A stretch of 64,000 nt of DNA. It comes from G963708235 sp963708235 (GTDB lineage: Bacteria; Actinomycetota; Acidimicrobiia; Spongiisociales; UBA5794). The notes under the pieces are model-generated. The model worked only from the letters and a program-made list of their open reading frames with translations. It had not been told where the DNA came from and ran no database searches. This document shows, one piece after another, positions 9,690 through 18,389 of the stretch (the first letter of the stretch is position 1; every line of letters starts with the position of its first letter). The stretch lies in the NCBI GenBank assembly GCA_963708235.1, contig OY970200.1, positions 1,612,001-1,676,000 of the forward strand, in the 5' to 3' direction. Made by a program: the position numbers and the translations under genes.

Positions 9690-10760
9690 ATGGCTGATGT
9701 AGGTATGCACCGTGTACTTGTGATCGACGACGACACGGTTGCTGCCTGGCAGGTGGAACAGATCCTCCTCAATTCGGGGTGCGAGGTACGGGTCATCAAC
9801 GACCCCACCGAGGCTCAGGCCGAGGTCCGCTCCTTCGATCCGGATGTGGTCGTCACCGACATCGAGATGCCGGGAATGACCGGGATCGAACTGATGGCCC
9901 AGCTCGATCAGGGGCGTCCAGATCTTCGGTTCATCGTCATCACTGCCCACATTTCGGTCGACTATGCGGTGTCGGCGCTGCGGGGGGATGCGGACGAGTT
10001 GCTCACCAAACCGATCGACGCCGTGGCGCTGGTGTCGGCGGTCGGGCGTCTCGCCGAGGAGGGACGAAGGGTGCGTGCGGGGCGGGGGCACCGGGTGGTC
10101 CTTGCCATCGGCGCCCATCCCGACGATGTCGAGATCGGCGTCGGTGGCACACTGGCGGCTCATCGTGCCGCCAAGAACTCCGTGGTCATCCTCACCCTGT
10201 CGCGAGGTGGACGGGGCGGCGATGTCGACAGCCGTCAGAGTGAGTCGATGGAAGCCGCCGAGTTGCTCGGGGCACGCCTCTTCCTCGAGAACCTGGTCGA
10301 TACCAGGATCGCCCTCAGCTCCGAGACCCTCGACATCATCGAGCGGGTGGTGGCGGAGGTCCGACCCGACATCGTCTACACCCACAGTCTCAATGACCGC
10401 CATCAGGACCATCGGGCGACCCACGAGGCCACCATGGTGGCCACCAGGACGATTCCGCTGGTCGGGTGCTACCAGAGCCCCTCGAGCACTGTCGATTTCC
10501 GACCCAACCAGTTCGTCACCATCGACGACTACACCGACATCAAGCTCGAGCTGCTGGCGTGTTACCGGTCGCAGTCGCACCTCCGTGACTACCTCGACCC
10601 CGACTTCGTGCGGGCCACCGCCCGCTACTGGTCGCGTTTCGGTACGGGTATCAGTACCGAACCGCTCGAGATCATCCGTGATGCCGGAGCCGTCGCCCTC
10701 CCCGACGTGGGGGCATCAGGGTCGAACGCCGCCACCGAATGGCACCAGGCAAGGGCGTGA
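9690..10760 (+). CDS. Response-regulator receiver domain fused to PIG-L/LmbE-family deacetylase
   Basis: A 356-residue two-domain protein. Residues 6-120 form a complete receiver domain: acidic D13-D15, phosphoacceptor D57 in VVTDIEM, T85 in VITAH, and K107 in LTKPI. Residues 135 to about 345 are a PIG-L (LmbE) zinc deacetylase with AHPDD (142-146) and H238-QD-H241. This family typically removes an N-acetyl group from GlcNAc-type substrates (for example MshB, or GlcNAc-PI de-N-acetylase). The output is thus an enzyme rather than a DNA-binding domain, implying phosphorylation-gated deacetylation; that is inference. The ATG at 9690 is chosen because the receiver fold starts right after it. It is the first gene of a five-gene coupled operon, and no cognate kinase is nearby. 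Confidence 0.88.
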   Translation: MADVGMHRVLVIDDDTVAAWQVEQILLNSGCEVRVINDPTEAQAEVRSFDPDVVVTDIEMPGMTGIELMAQLDQGRPDLRFIVITAHISVDYAVSALRGDADELLTKPIDAVALVSAVGRLAEEGRRVRAGRGHRVVLAIGAHPDDVEIGVGGTLAAHRAAKNSVVILTLSRGGRGGDVDSRQSESMEAAELLGARLFLENLVDTRIALSSETLDIIERVVAEVRPDIVYTHSLNDRHQDHRATHEATMVATRTIPLVGCYQSPSSTVDFRPNQFVTIDDYTDIKLELLACYRSQSHLRDYLDPDFVRATARYWSRFGTGISTEPLEIIRDAGAVALPDVGASGSNAATEWHQARA

Positions 10761-10762
10761 CC

Positions 10763-11764
10763 ATGGTTCGAATCCTGGTCACCGGTGCGGGCGGACCGGC
10801 CGCGGTCGCCGTGATTCGATCACTCGCCGCCCACGATGACACCGAGATCTATCCCGCAGACATGGACGGCTGGGCAAGTGGGCTCTACCTCGTGCCCGCC
10901 GGGAGACGGCGACTCGTGCCTCCCGGAGCCGACCCGGGATTTGTCGATGCGGTTATCGACATGTGTCGAGACGACCACATCGACGTGTTGTTCTCGACCG
11001 TCGACGCCGAGCTGATACCGCTCGCCCTGAGACGCGAGGAGTTGCTGCAGCGCACCGGGACGGTGCTGGCGGCGCCCCCGACGGCGACGCTCGATCTTGC
11101 GCTCGACAAGTATGCGCTGGTCCGTCGTTGCGAAGGGATCGCCCCGGTACCGGTCACAACCCTTCTCGATGAGCGAGGGGTGGCGGAGTCGTGGGAGTTC
11201 CCGGTGATCGTCAAGCCCCGCCGCGGATCGGGGTCGCGCGGGGTACGGACCGTCGCCAGCCGATCGGATCTCGAGGCCATCGGCACCGACGACACGCTCA
11301 TCATCCAGGAGTTCCTCCCCGGACAGGAGTACTCGGTCGATGTGATCGCCGACGCCGAAACCAGGGTGGTCGCCGCTGTCCCGCGGATACGTGCCCGCGT
11401 CGACTCCGGGGTGTCGATCGCCGGGGTCACCGTTCATGATGCCGAACTGGAGACGATGGCAGCGGCGATCGCCAACGCCATCGGACTGGTCGGTGTCGCC
11501 AACGTTCAGCTCCGTCGCACCGCCGCAGGCGTCCCCGCCCTCCTGGAGGTCAACCCCCGGTTCGCCGGCGCCAATCCGCTGACGATCGCCGCCGGGGTGG
11601 ATCTACCCTCGCTGGCGCTGGACCTCGCCCTGGGACGTCCACTGCCACAGAGGATCGAGTTCTCCGAACTCGCCAATGTCCGCTTCCTCGACGACGTGTT
11701 TGTCGACCCCTCCGAGATCCTCACCTCCGACCACGCCGGACACACCGACGAGCAGGTGCCATGA
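10763..11764 (+). CDS. ATP-grasp family protein (carbamoyl-phosphate-synthase-like)
   Basis: A 333-residue ATP-grasp ligase-like protein. It has an N-terminal nucleotide-fold segment (RILVTGAGGPAAVAVIRSL) and a central pre-ATP-grasp region. The grasp core includes KYALVRRCEG, the P-loop-like KPRRGSGSRGVRTV near 150-165, LIIQEFLPGQEYSVDV, and the metal-site segment LLEVNPRFAGANPL near 270. This resembles the CarB-type branch used in carboxylate-amine ligations, but the substrate is not identifiable. The preceding gene ends 2 bases before this ATG; an alternative GTG at 10757 overlaps that stop. The ATG is preferred because an AAGG motif sits 8 bases upstream. Its stop overlaps the next start as ATGA. 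Confidence 0.85.
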   Translation: MVRILVTGAGGPAAVAVIRSLAAHDDTEIYPADMDGWASGLYLVPAGRRRLVPPGADPGFVDAVIDMCRDDHIDVLFSTVDAELIPLALRREELLQRTGTVLAAPPTATLDLALDKYALVRRCEGIAPVPVTTLLDERGVAESWEFPVIVKPRRGSGSRGVRTVASRSDLEAIGTDDTLIIQEFLPGQEYSVDVIADAETRVVAAVPRIRARVDSGVSIAGVTVHDAELETMAAAIANAIGLVGVANVQLRRTAAGVPALLEVNPRFAGANPLTIAAGVDLPSLALDLALGRPLPQRIEFSELANVRFLDDVFVDPSEILTSDHAGHTDEQVP

Positions 11765-12492
11765 GTCTTCCCGATCTCCTCGGCGACTTTCACGTCCATT
11801 CCACCTTCTCCGACGACGCCGTGAGCACGCTCGAAGACAATCTGGTGGCCGCCGTGCAACGAGGGCTCACCGATATCCGGATGGTCGACCATGTGCGGCG
11901 GACGACGACCTGGCTTCCGGACTTCGTCGCCGCCCTGGCGAGGGCGGACCGGCCCGCCGGCCTCATGGTCCACAACGGGGTCGAAGCGAAGGTTCTCGAC
12001 ACCGCCGGGAATCTCGATGCCCCCGACGACCTGACCGGGATCGAATCCATCCTGATCGCCGATCATCAGTTTCCCGGTCCCGACGGACCGTGGACGCCGG
12101 AGCAGACCCGGTGGCGCCTCGGCAGCGGTCTGGCGGTGGGGGAGGCCCTCGACCTGTTGATCGATGCTCTGGTGGCGGCGATGGAAGCGATGGACTCCTC
12201 GCCACGGACCCCCACCACCCAACTTGCGCACTGCTTCTCGATCGTGCCCAAGGTCGGTCTCGACAAGGGTCACTTCACCGACGAACAACTCGAACGTTGG
12301 GCACACACCGCCGCCTCCACCGGAACCCTGATCGAGGTCAACGAGAAGTGGGGATGTCCCGGGCCGAGGGCACTCCAGGCTGCGGTCGGGGCCGGGGTGA
12401 CGCTTGTCGCTGCCACCGACAGCCATATCGCCTCCGATGTCGGGCGCTATCACCGGGTGGCTGAGTTGATCGCACAGGTGAAGACCGGGTGA
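11761..12492 (+). CDS. PHP-domain metal-dependent hydrolase
   Basis: A 243-residue PHP (polymerase and histidinol phosphatase) domain protein. Visible metal-binding elements are H11-V-H13, the aspartate and histidine of MVDHVRR, the glutamate of HNGVEAKV, ADHQFPG, LAHCF near residue 160, and the C-terminal ATDSHIASD. The fold supports a trinuclear-metal phosphoesterase; the closest well-known relatives are HisK-type phosphatases and YcdX-like proteins. The substrate is unknown. It overlaps both neighbours (ATGA at 11761-11764, GTGA at 12489-12492), so it is fully embedded in the operon. Confidence 0.86.
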   Translation: MSLPDLLGDFHVHSTFSDDAVSTLEDNLVAAVQRGLTDIRMVDHVRRTTTWLPDFVAALARADRPAGLMVHNGVEAKVLDTAGNLDAPDDLTGIESILIADHQFPGPDGPWTPEQTRWRLGSGLAVGEALDLLIDALVAAMEAMDSSPRTPTTQLAHCFSIVPKVGLDKGHFTDEQLERWAHTAASTGTLIEVNEKWGCPGPRALQAAVGAGVTLVAATDSHIASDVGRYHRVAELIAQVKTG

Positions 12493-13982
12493 ACACCGAT
12501 GTCGTCGAGATCCTCCTCACCTCGCTCACGCTGATCCTGTTCGTCCTGGCGGCGGCGGCATCGATCCCGATCGTCTCCAATGCGTTCCAGCTTCTGGTGG
12601 TGCCGTTCCATGCCGTCCGCAACCACTATGCGGCAGCGCGGCCGCACACGCCGCGGGTTGCGGTGATCCTTCCTGCCTGGAACGAGGGCATGGTGGTCGG
12701 GTTGTCCATCGACCGGCTGATGGCGCTGGAGTACCCGGCCGAGAACCTCCGGGTCTACGTCGTCGACGACGCCAGCACCGACGACACCCCCGATGTGGTG
12801 CTGGCCAAGACCAGAGCCTACCCCGGTCGGGTGGTGCACCTTCGCCGCCAGGTCGGCGGGGAGGGCAAGGCGCACACCCTCAACCACGGGATCGCCGAGG
12901 TGCTCGGAGACGGCTGGATGGAGGCGACCCTCATCATGGACGCCGACGTGATCTTCGAGCCGGACTCCTTGCGGAAGATGACCCGCCATCTCGCCGACCC
13001 GAACGTTGGCTCGGTCACTGCGTACATCCGCGAGGGGAGCGCCGACAAGACCTATCTGACCCGGTTCATAGGGTTCGAGTATGTGTTGGCCCAGCTTGCC
13101 TCCCGCCGCAGCCAGAACGTACTGGGTGCGCTCGCCTGTCTTGCCGGGGGCGCCCAGCTCCACTCCCGGGAGAATCTGGAGGCGTTGGGTCGGATCGACA
13201 CCGCCACCCTCGCCGAGGACACGGTCACCACGATCGAGACCCAACTCCGGGGTCGCCGCGCCGTGTTCGAGCCTCATGCCGTCGTCCTCGCCGAGGAGCC
13301 GATGAAGATCGGGGCGCTGTGGAAACAACGGGAACGTTGGGCGCGTGGCAACTTCCAGGTCACCGCCCGCTACCGCCACGTGTGGTTCCGTCCCCGCCGC
13401 CATCGCCAGCTCGGATCGCTCTCCTTCGGTATCCAGTGGTTCAGTGTCCTGCTCCTCCCGTTGGCCATGGTCGTCGCCCCGGTGGCGTTCATCGGGTTGT
13501 ATCTCATCGACGACGCACTCGCTCGCATCGCGTTTCGTGGGATGTGGATCGGCGCCACCTGTGTGTATGTGTTCGCCGTGGTGCTCGGTCTCCAACTCGA
13601 TCGGAGTATCGCCAGGACGAGTTGGCGTGAGGCCATCCTGTTCCCCGGCATCATCTCGGTGATGGTGATGGCAGCGGCGGTGTTCCCGGGCTATCTCGCC
13701 GAAGATGTCCCGTCGATATTCGGGCTGCGCATCACCGAGGGTGGGCGGACCGCCCTGGCCATGGCGGTCTATCTGTGGATCTCTCTGGCGATGGTGTTCG
13801 GATGGCTGATCAAGGAGATCGAAGAGACCAGGGTGGGGCGACGGATTGCCCCCATGGCGCTCTACCTCGTGGGATACGGACCACTGCTGTGTGCGGTTGT
13901 GGTGGATGCGTTCTTCAAGGAGGTCCGCCACGCCGACGCCAGATGGGTGAAGACCGAGAAGGTCGGCAGGGTGGTCGGATGA
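12489..13982 (+). CDS. Membrane glycosyltransferase, family 2 (processive synthase-like)
   Basis: A 497-residue GT-A glycosyltransferase. One N-terminal membrane segment (about 8-32) precedes the catalytic domain, with ILPAWNEG (60-67), VDDAS (92-96), the DAD metal motif (151-153), ED (243-244), and QRERW (280-284). The last corresponds to the QxxRW signature of processive enzymes such as cellulose, hyaluronan or PNAG synthases. Four to five C-terminal membrane segments follow (from about 315). It probably polymerises and translocates a polysaccharide, or makes a glycolipid, at the inner membrane. The GTG start overlaps the upstream stop (GTGA). No PilZ domain is present. Confidence 0.9.
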   Translation: MNTDVVEILLTSLTLILFVLAAAASIPIVSNAFQLLVVPFHAVRNHYAAARPHTPRVAVILPAWNEGMVVGLSIDRLMALEYPAENLRVYVVDDASTDDTPDVVLAKTRAYPGRVVHLRRQVGGEGKAHTLNHGIAEVLGDGWMEATLIMDADVIFEPDSLRKMTRHLADPNVGSVTAYIREGSADKTYLTRFIGFEYVLAQLASRRSQNVLGALACLAGGAQLHSRENLEALGRIDTATLAEDTVTTIETQLRGRRAVFEPHAVVLAEEPMKIGALWKQRERWARGNFQVTARYRHVWFRPRRHRQLGSLSFGIQWFSVLLLPLAMVVAPVAFIGLYLIDDALARIAFRGMWIGATCVYVFAVVLGLQLDRSIARTSWREAILFPGIISVMVMAAAVFPGYLAEDVPSIFGLRITEGGRTALAMAVYLWISLAMVFGWLIKEIEETRVGRRIAPMALYLVGYGPLLCAVVVDAFFKEVRHADARWVKTEKVGRVVG

Positions 13983-14260
13983 AACGGGATCAGCGGCGTC
14001 GCCGTCCGGAGCGGGCCTCCACGGACGAGCCCCTCGAGCCGCTCTGGGAACTCCCGGATCCAACGGCGGACCGCACCGCGGGAACCGGTGAGGTCGGGGC
14101 CATCGAACGGATGCCGGAAGCAGACCGGCATATCCATTCGGTGGGGATGGCCGAGATCGAGGCCGATCGGAGAGCCGAGCGGCGTCTTTTCCTGCAGGCG
14201 TTGCTGGCGCTGCTGGTCGTTGCGGCGATGGTCGCCGCCGCCCTCGCCGCCATGCCGTGA
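13979..14260 (+). CDS. Small C-tail-anchored membrane protein of the glycosyltransferase operon
   Basis: A 93-residue protein starting at an ATG that overlaps the glycosyltransferase stop (ATGA). The N-terminal 65 residues are charged and Arg/Glu/Pro-rich, and a single hydrophobic segment (about 73-91, FLQALLALLVVAAMVAA) ends the protein, so it should be tail-anchored with the charged part in the cytoplasm. I recognise no domain. Position and topology suggest an accessory subunit of the synthase, by analogy with small partners such as PgaD; that is inference. Confidence 0.65.
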   Translation: MKRDQRRRRPERASTDEPLEPLWELPDPTADRTAGTGEVGAIERMPEADRHIHSVGMAEIEADRRAERRLFLQALLALLVVAAMVAAALAAMP

Positions 14261-14297
14261 CTCCCGTGCCCTGAGACCGGTAGCGCCGACCTGCCGT

Positions 14298-15641
14298 TCA
14301 GGAACTCGGATCCAAGGTGTTGGCGGCAATCACATCGGCGTACCAGCGGCCGCTCTGGCGGATGGTGCGTTGCTGAGTCTCGTAGTCGACGTGGATGATC
14401 CCGAAGCGTTGGGCGTAGCCCCAGGCCCACTCGAAGTTGTCGAGCAGCGACCAGACGAAGTAGCCGACCAACGGGACGTCGCGCTCGATACTGTCGAGGG
14501 CGGCGTCGAGATGGTCACGGACATAGGTGCGCCGGGCCTCGTCATGGAAGGGCGGGGTGTCGCCGGCATCGTGATAGGCGGCGCCGTTCTCGGTGACGTA
14601 GAGCGGTCCGATCCGGTATTCGTCCCAGATCCAGTCGAGGATCTCGGCGAGCCCCGCCGGGTACACCTCCCACCCCATGTCGTTCTTTCGGTCCGAGGCG
14701 GTGAGCACCCCGGCGGCCCCGCCCGCCGTGTCGGCGGTGCTGACGATCTCGCGGGTGTAGTAGTTGACCCCGAGGAAGTCGATGGGCTGGGCGATGATCT
14801 CGAGATCACCGTTGCGGACCTCGGCGAGATTCCATCCGGTGGCGTCGACCCCGACCTGGGGGTAGCCCCGCCCGGCCACCGGGTCGAGATACCAGCGGTT
14901 CATCCGGGCATGGGCCACCTCGGCGGCGGCGACGTCGAGCGGGTCATCGCTCGCCGGGTGCTTCGGCTCGAAGTTGAGCACGATCCCGACCGCGGCATCG
15001 GGAGCGGCGGCGCGCACCGCCTGCGTCGCCAGACCGTGCCCGAGTAGAAGATGATGGGAAGCGGCCAGCGACTCCTCCAACGAGGTGTGGCCGGGTGCGT
15101 GGACGCCCTCCTGATAGCCGAGATGCGCCGCACACCAAGGTTCGTTGAGCGTGGCGAAATGTCGCACCCGGTCACCGAGCCGCTGGGCGACCACTCCGGC
15201 GTACTCGGCGAACGCTTCGGCGGTACCACGCACCGGCCACCCTCCCGCATCCTGCAGGGTCTGGGGAAGGTCCCAGTGATACAACGTGAGATGCGGCGTG
15301 ATCCCCGCCTCCAGAAGACCGTCGACCAGCCGATCGTAGAAGTCGAGACCCGCCGGGTTCACCGTCCCGCTGCCGGTAGGGACGATTCGGGGCCACGCCA
15401 CCGAGAACCGGTAGGCATGGAGACCGAGCTCGCCCATCAGGGCGATGTCGTCGGGCCAGCGGTGGTAGTGGTCGCAGGCGACGTCACCGGTGTCGTCGTT
15501 GTCGATGCGCCCGGGGGTGTGGGAGAACCGGTCCCAGATGCTCTCGCCACGACCGTCCTCGTTGGCGGCACCCTCGATCTGGTACGAGGCGGTCGCTGCC
15601 CCCCACAGGAAGCCGGCGGGGAACGGTCGGGAAGTGCTCAT
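14298..15641 (-). CDS. Beta-glucosidase, glycoside hydrolase family 1
   Basis: A 447-residue cytoplasmic GH1 enzyme that hydrolyses beta-glucosides, beta-galactosides or related sugars with retention. The family N-terminus FLWGAATASYQIEGA is present. The acid/base is E167 in TLNEPW and the nucleophile is E351 in YVTENGAAY. The substrate-site segments HLTLYHWDLPQ and FEWAWGYAQRFG are also conserved. The frame is open upstream, but the ATG at 15641 gives the standard N-terminus. No sugar transporter is adjacent, so the substrate cannot be inferred. It converges on the 9.7-14.3 kb operon. Confidence 0.95.
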   Translation of the reverse strand: MSTSRPFPAGFLWGAATASYQIEGAANEDGRGESIWDRFSHTPGRIDNDDTGDVACDHYHRWPDDIALMGELGLHAYRFSVAWPRIVPTGSGTVNPAGLDFYDRLVDGLLEAGITPHLTLYHWDLPQTLQDAGGWPVRGTAEAFAEYAGVVAQRLGDRVRHFATLNEPWCAAHLGYQEGVHAPGHTSLEESLAASHHLLLGHGLATQAVRAAAPDAAVGIVLNFEPKHPASDDPLDVAAAEVAHARMNRWYLDPVAGRGYPQVGVDATGWNLAEVRNGDLEIIAQPIDFLGVNYYTREIVSTADTAGGAAGVLTASDRKNDMGWEVYPAGLAEILDWIWDEYRIGPLYVTENGAAYHDAGDTPPFHDEARRTYVRDHLDAALDSIERDVPLVGYFVWSLLDNFEWAWGYAQRFGIIHVDYETQQRTIRQSGRWYADVIAANTLDPSS

Positions 15642-15658
15642 GCGGTTGAGACTACCCG

Positions 15659-16384
15659 TCAGCCGCAGTCGACCTCGACCGAACCGGGGAGAGGATCGCC
15701 CCCGTTGCCGGGGACGAAGGTGGTGGTGATCTCGACCAGGGTGCCGGTGATCGTCGCATCGAAGTGGTTGTCCCGCGTCGCCCCGAAGCCGGAGACCAAG
15801 GTGTTGTCGGTCCGCTTGATGGGGTCGGCGCTGTCGAGGTCGATCATCACGCCTCCCATCACCGGACCCGAGACGTCGATGGCGAAATACACCGTGCTCC
15901 CGTCCGGTGCATCGGCGGTTCCGGTGACCAGTGCCTCCTCGCCATCCCACACGCCACATTCTGCCGGGGACAACACATACCGGTCATCGCCGACCAGGAT
16001 GAACGATTCGTCGGCCGGTGGGGTCGTCGAGGATGGTGGCGGAGGGGGCTGGGTCGTGCTGCCGGCCGCAGCGGTGGTCGTCGTGGTGGTCCCGTCATTC
16101 GCTCCCGGGGCGCTGGTCGTGGTGGCATCGCCGACCGCCGATGGGGGAGTGGTGGTGGTCGTCGGGTCCTCGGTCGCCGGAGCGGTCGTCGTCGAGGACA
16201 GGTCGGCTCGGCCGGCGCCGGGGGCGGCTTCGGGGCCTACGGCCAACCCGTCGCCCGCCTCGGGCAGCGTGAACGTGGTGGCGACCACGTCGTCACCGCC
16301 GCAGGCGCCGAGCACGATGCTGGCCAGCATGACGGCCACCAACGAGGACGAAAGGCGGCGGCGATGGTTGGCAAGACGTTTCAT
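15659..16384 (-). CDS. Secreted lipoprotein with long Thr/Pro linker
   Basis: A 241-residue lipoprotein. The signal peptide ends in a lipobox-like IVLGAC followed by GGDD. Residues about 50-120 are low-complexity Thr/Ser/Pro/Ala with poly-Thr runs, typical of a cell-wall-spanning linker. A C-terminal domain of about 115 residues begins ESFILVGDDRYVLSP and contains two cysteines that may form a disulfide. No family recognised. The ATG at 16384 is preferred over the in-frame GTG at 16396 because a G-rich ribosome-binding site lies just upstream of it. Its start is 88 bases from the end of the DUF2207 gene on the same strand. Confidence 0.72.
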   Translation of the reverse strand: MKRLANHRRRLSSSLVAVMLASIVLGACGGDDVVATTFTLPEAGDGLAVGPEAAPGAGRADLSSTTTAPATEDPTTTTTPPSAVGDATTTSAPGANDGTTTTTTAAAGSTTQPPPPPSSTTPPADESFILVGDDRYVLSPAECGVWDGEEALVTGTADAPDGSTVYFAIDVSGPVMGGVMIDLDSADPIKRTDNTLVSGFGATRDNHFDATITGTLVEITTTFVPGNGGDPLPGSVEVDCG

Positions 16385-16473
16385 GATGACCCCCACGAGG
16401 TGGCAGTTCCGGCCCAGGTGAGATGCGAGGCATCTCGTCGAACATTCGCCTCGAAATTAGCAGCGGACGTGGA

Positions 16474-18342
16474 CTACTCCACCTGTCTCCAGGCGCCGCC
16501 ACCGCCGCCGCCACCGCCGCCGCCGCCCCCGCCGCTGAACCCGCCGCCCCCACCGCTCCCGGAAGAAGAAGGTGCGGCGAAGGCGCCACTGAGGGCGTGA
16601 CCGATCCCGGAGATGGCGTTCGAGCTGTGACCGCTGGTGTAGCCGTGGTTCCCGTACCAGTAGAGCTGTGAGGACTGCTCCAACTCGGGTGGGGCGCTCA
16701 GCCGTGCGGCGGTGAGCACTTCCTCGGCGACACCGAGTGAGATGGCATGGACCAGGAACTCCTCCCACAGGGCGATCGAGATCGGAGGGGCCTCGGCGAG
16801 ACGGCTGAAATCGACCAGGTAGCGACGGAACGCCTTCCAGCGGGCGTCGATCAGCGCCCCCTCCTTGGTGCGACGGACCCAGGCCTTCCGCCCGGCAGCG
16901 GCGACGATGGCCACGATGCCGCCGAGGATCGCAAACGTGATGATCCCGAACCGGAGCAGACCGCCGTCGATGATGGTGGTGAAACGGGTGAGGAGCGGAG
17001 TGATCACGAATATGGCGAACAGCGCCACCGCCAGCACCACGCCGAGCACGGCCAGTGGGAAATACCGACCCGACCGGTCGAGCAGCTTGTTGGTCTCCAG
17101 GTGCTTCTCGGCGGCGTTCTGGAAAGCGGTGTAGCTGGAATGGTTGGCGGCGGCATCCTCGCGGATCTTCTCCCGGAACTCGGTGAGCGGCACCGGCCCG
17201 TCGCTGAGGATCCGCTTCATGATGGTGTAGACCGGTCGTTCCCAGGCGCGCAGCTGCACATCTTCCGGGTTGAGGCTGATCTCGAGATCGGTGATCTGCT
17301 CTGATCTCAGCCCGAACCAGGTGCTCTTCTCCGACTGCGACGGCGCCGCCGAGAGGACACCGCGCCGCAGCAGGTCGAACATGGTGGCGGTGAACGCATT
17401 CTCATCGGGCGGACCCTGGTTGGCGAGGGCGTTGACGATCGCCGGGGTGTCGTCGGTGGGAGGAAACTGCTCGTACTCCCGGTCATAGGGCACTTTCGGT
17501 TCGGACCCGTAGCGGCGGTACCCGTAGAACAGGCCCATCGGCACCAACAGCAACATCACCGCCAGGGTGATCAGTGCGATCCGGGAGGCGCGGCGCTCGC
17601 TCTCGGATCGGTTGGCCTCCGCCTCCTCCTGATCGAGGATCTCGGCAAGTCCGTCGCCGTTCACCACCTGGGCGCCGCCCGTCGAGGTGAGGACGGAACG
17701 GGGGATCACGGTGCGCATCTCGACGAACTGGTTGGCCGGGACCCGGCGGGCCTCCAGGGTGGGGGAGACCCCATCCTCACCCAACGACGTCTCTCCGTCG
17801 ACCGTGCTCGGATGACCGAAAACCAGCACCTCACCCGGTTCGAAGACACCTTCGGTCTGGCCGGGATAGCTCAGCGAGGCGGTGACCAGATCGATCCCGA
17901 GTGGCCATTCCTCACCCCACACCTTGAGGTTGACATCGACCACGTCGTCGTAGACCGCGGTCAGCCCCGTCATCCGGTAGCGGAGCGTGAAGGTGCGTTG
18001 TTCGGAGAACGCCGAGTAGTGCCAGACAACACGCAACATGCTGGCGCGGCGTTCGATACCGAAGCTGCCGGGTGTGTCGGTGGATCCGAGCACCGTAGAG
18101 GCACCGAAGGAGTAGGGAACGCCGTCTTCCTCGACCAGGATCTCGGTGATCTCCTCGCCGCGTCGCAGCGGGATGTCGCGGTATGCGCCGCGGAACGAGC
18201 CGTTGAAGTCGAAGGTGATCTGTTCGGTGACGACCACGCTGCCGTCGGGTTGGAGTTCGATGTGGACGTCGGCCTCGGGCAGGGTGTAACTCTGGGCGAG
18301 CGCCGGGGCGGCGAGTACCGGACCAACAACCGCCAGCAGCAC
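16474..18342 (-). CDS. DUF2207 membrane protein with glycine-rich tail
   Basis: A protein of at least 622 residues. A hydrophobic signal segment ends at APALAQS. An extracytoplasmic DUF2207 domain (YTLPEADVHIELQPDGSVVV..., about 20-230) follows, then membrane segments near 255-275 and 425-470, a cytoplasmic domain, and a final tail dominated by glycine (SGGGG then a run of glycines). The GTG at 18342 would give a signal peptide with no positive n-region. In-frame codons upstream encode a better one (TRTITSLVLRIAALTAVLL) and reach back to a CTG at 18393 that overlaps the lemA stop as CTGA, so the true start may be that CTG. LemA/DUF2207 pairing is common; function unknown. Confidence 0.82.
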   Translation of the reverse strand: MLLAVVGPVLAAPALAQSYTLPEADVHIELQPDGSVVVTEQITFDFNGSFRGAYRDIPLRRGEEITEILVEEDGVPYSFGASTVLGSTDTPGSFGIERRASMLRVVWHYSAFSEQRTFTLRYRMTGLTAVYDDVVDVNLKVWGEEWPLGIDLVTASLSYPGQTEGVFEPGEVLVFGHPSTVDGETSLGEDGVSPTLEARRVPANQFVEMRTVIPRSVLTSTGGAQVVNGDGLAEILDQEEAEANRSESERRASRIALITLAVMLLLVPMGLFYGYRRYGSEPKVPYDREYEQFPPTDDTPAIVNALANQGPPDENAFTATMFDLLRRGVLSAAPSQSEKSTWFGLRSEQITDLEISLNPEDVQLRAWERPVYTIMKRILSDGPVPLTEFREKIREDAAANHSSYTAFQNAAEKHLETNKLLDRSGRYFPLAVLGVVLAVALFAIFVITPLLTRFTTIIDGGLLRFGIITFAILGGIVAIVAAAGRKAWVRRTKEGALIDARWKAFRRYLVDFSRLAEAPPISIALWEEFLVHAISLGVAEEVLTAARLSAPPELEQSSQLYWYGNHGYTSGHSSNAISGIGHALSGAFAAPSSSGSGGGGGFSGGGGGGGGGGGGGAWRQVE

Positions 18343-18389
18343 CGCCGTCAGGGCGGCGATCCGCAGGACCAGCGAAGTGATGGTGCGGG

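Noticed and set aside
9219..10580. 453-codon open frame antisense to the receiver-deacetylase gene
   Set aside because: Composition is Arg/Gly/Asp-rich without family similarity; the sense strand has two complete domains.
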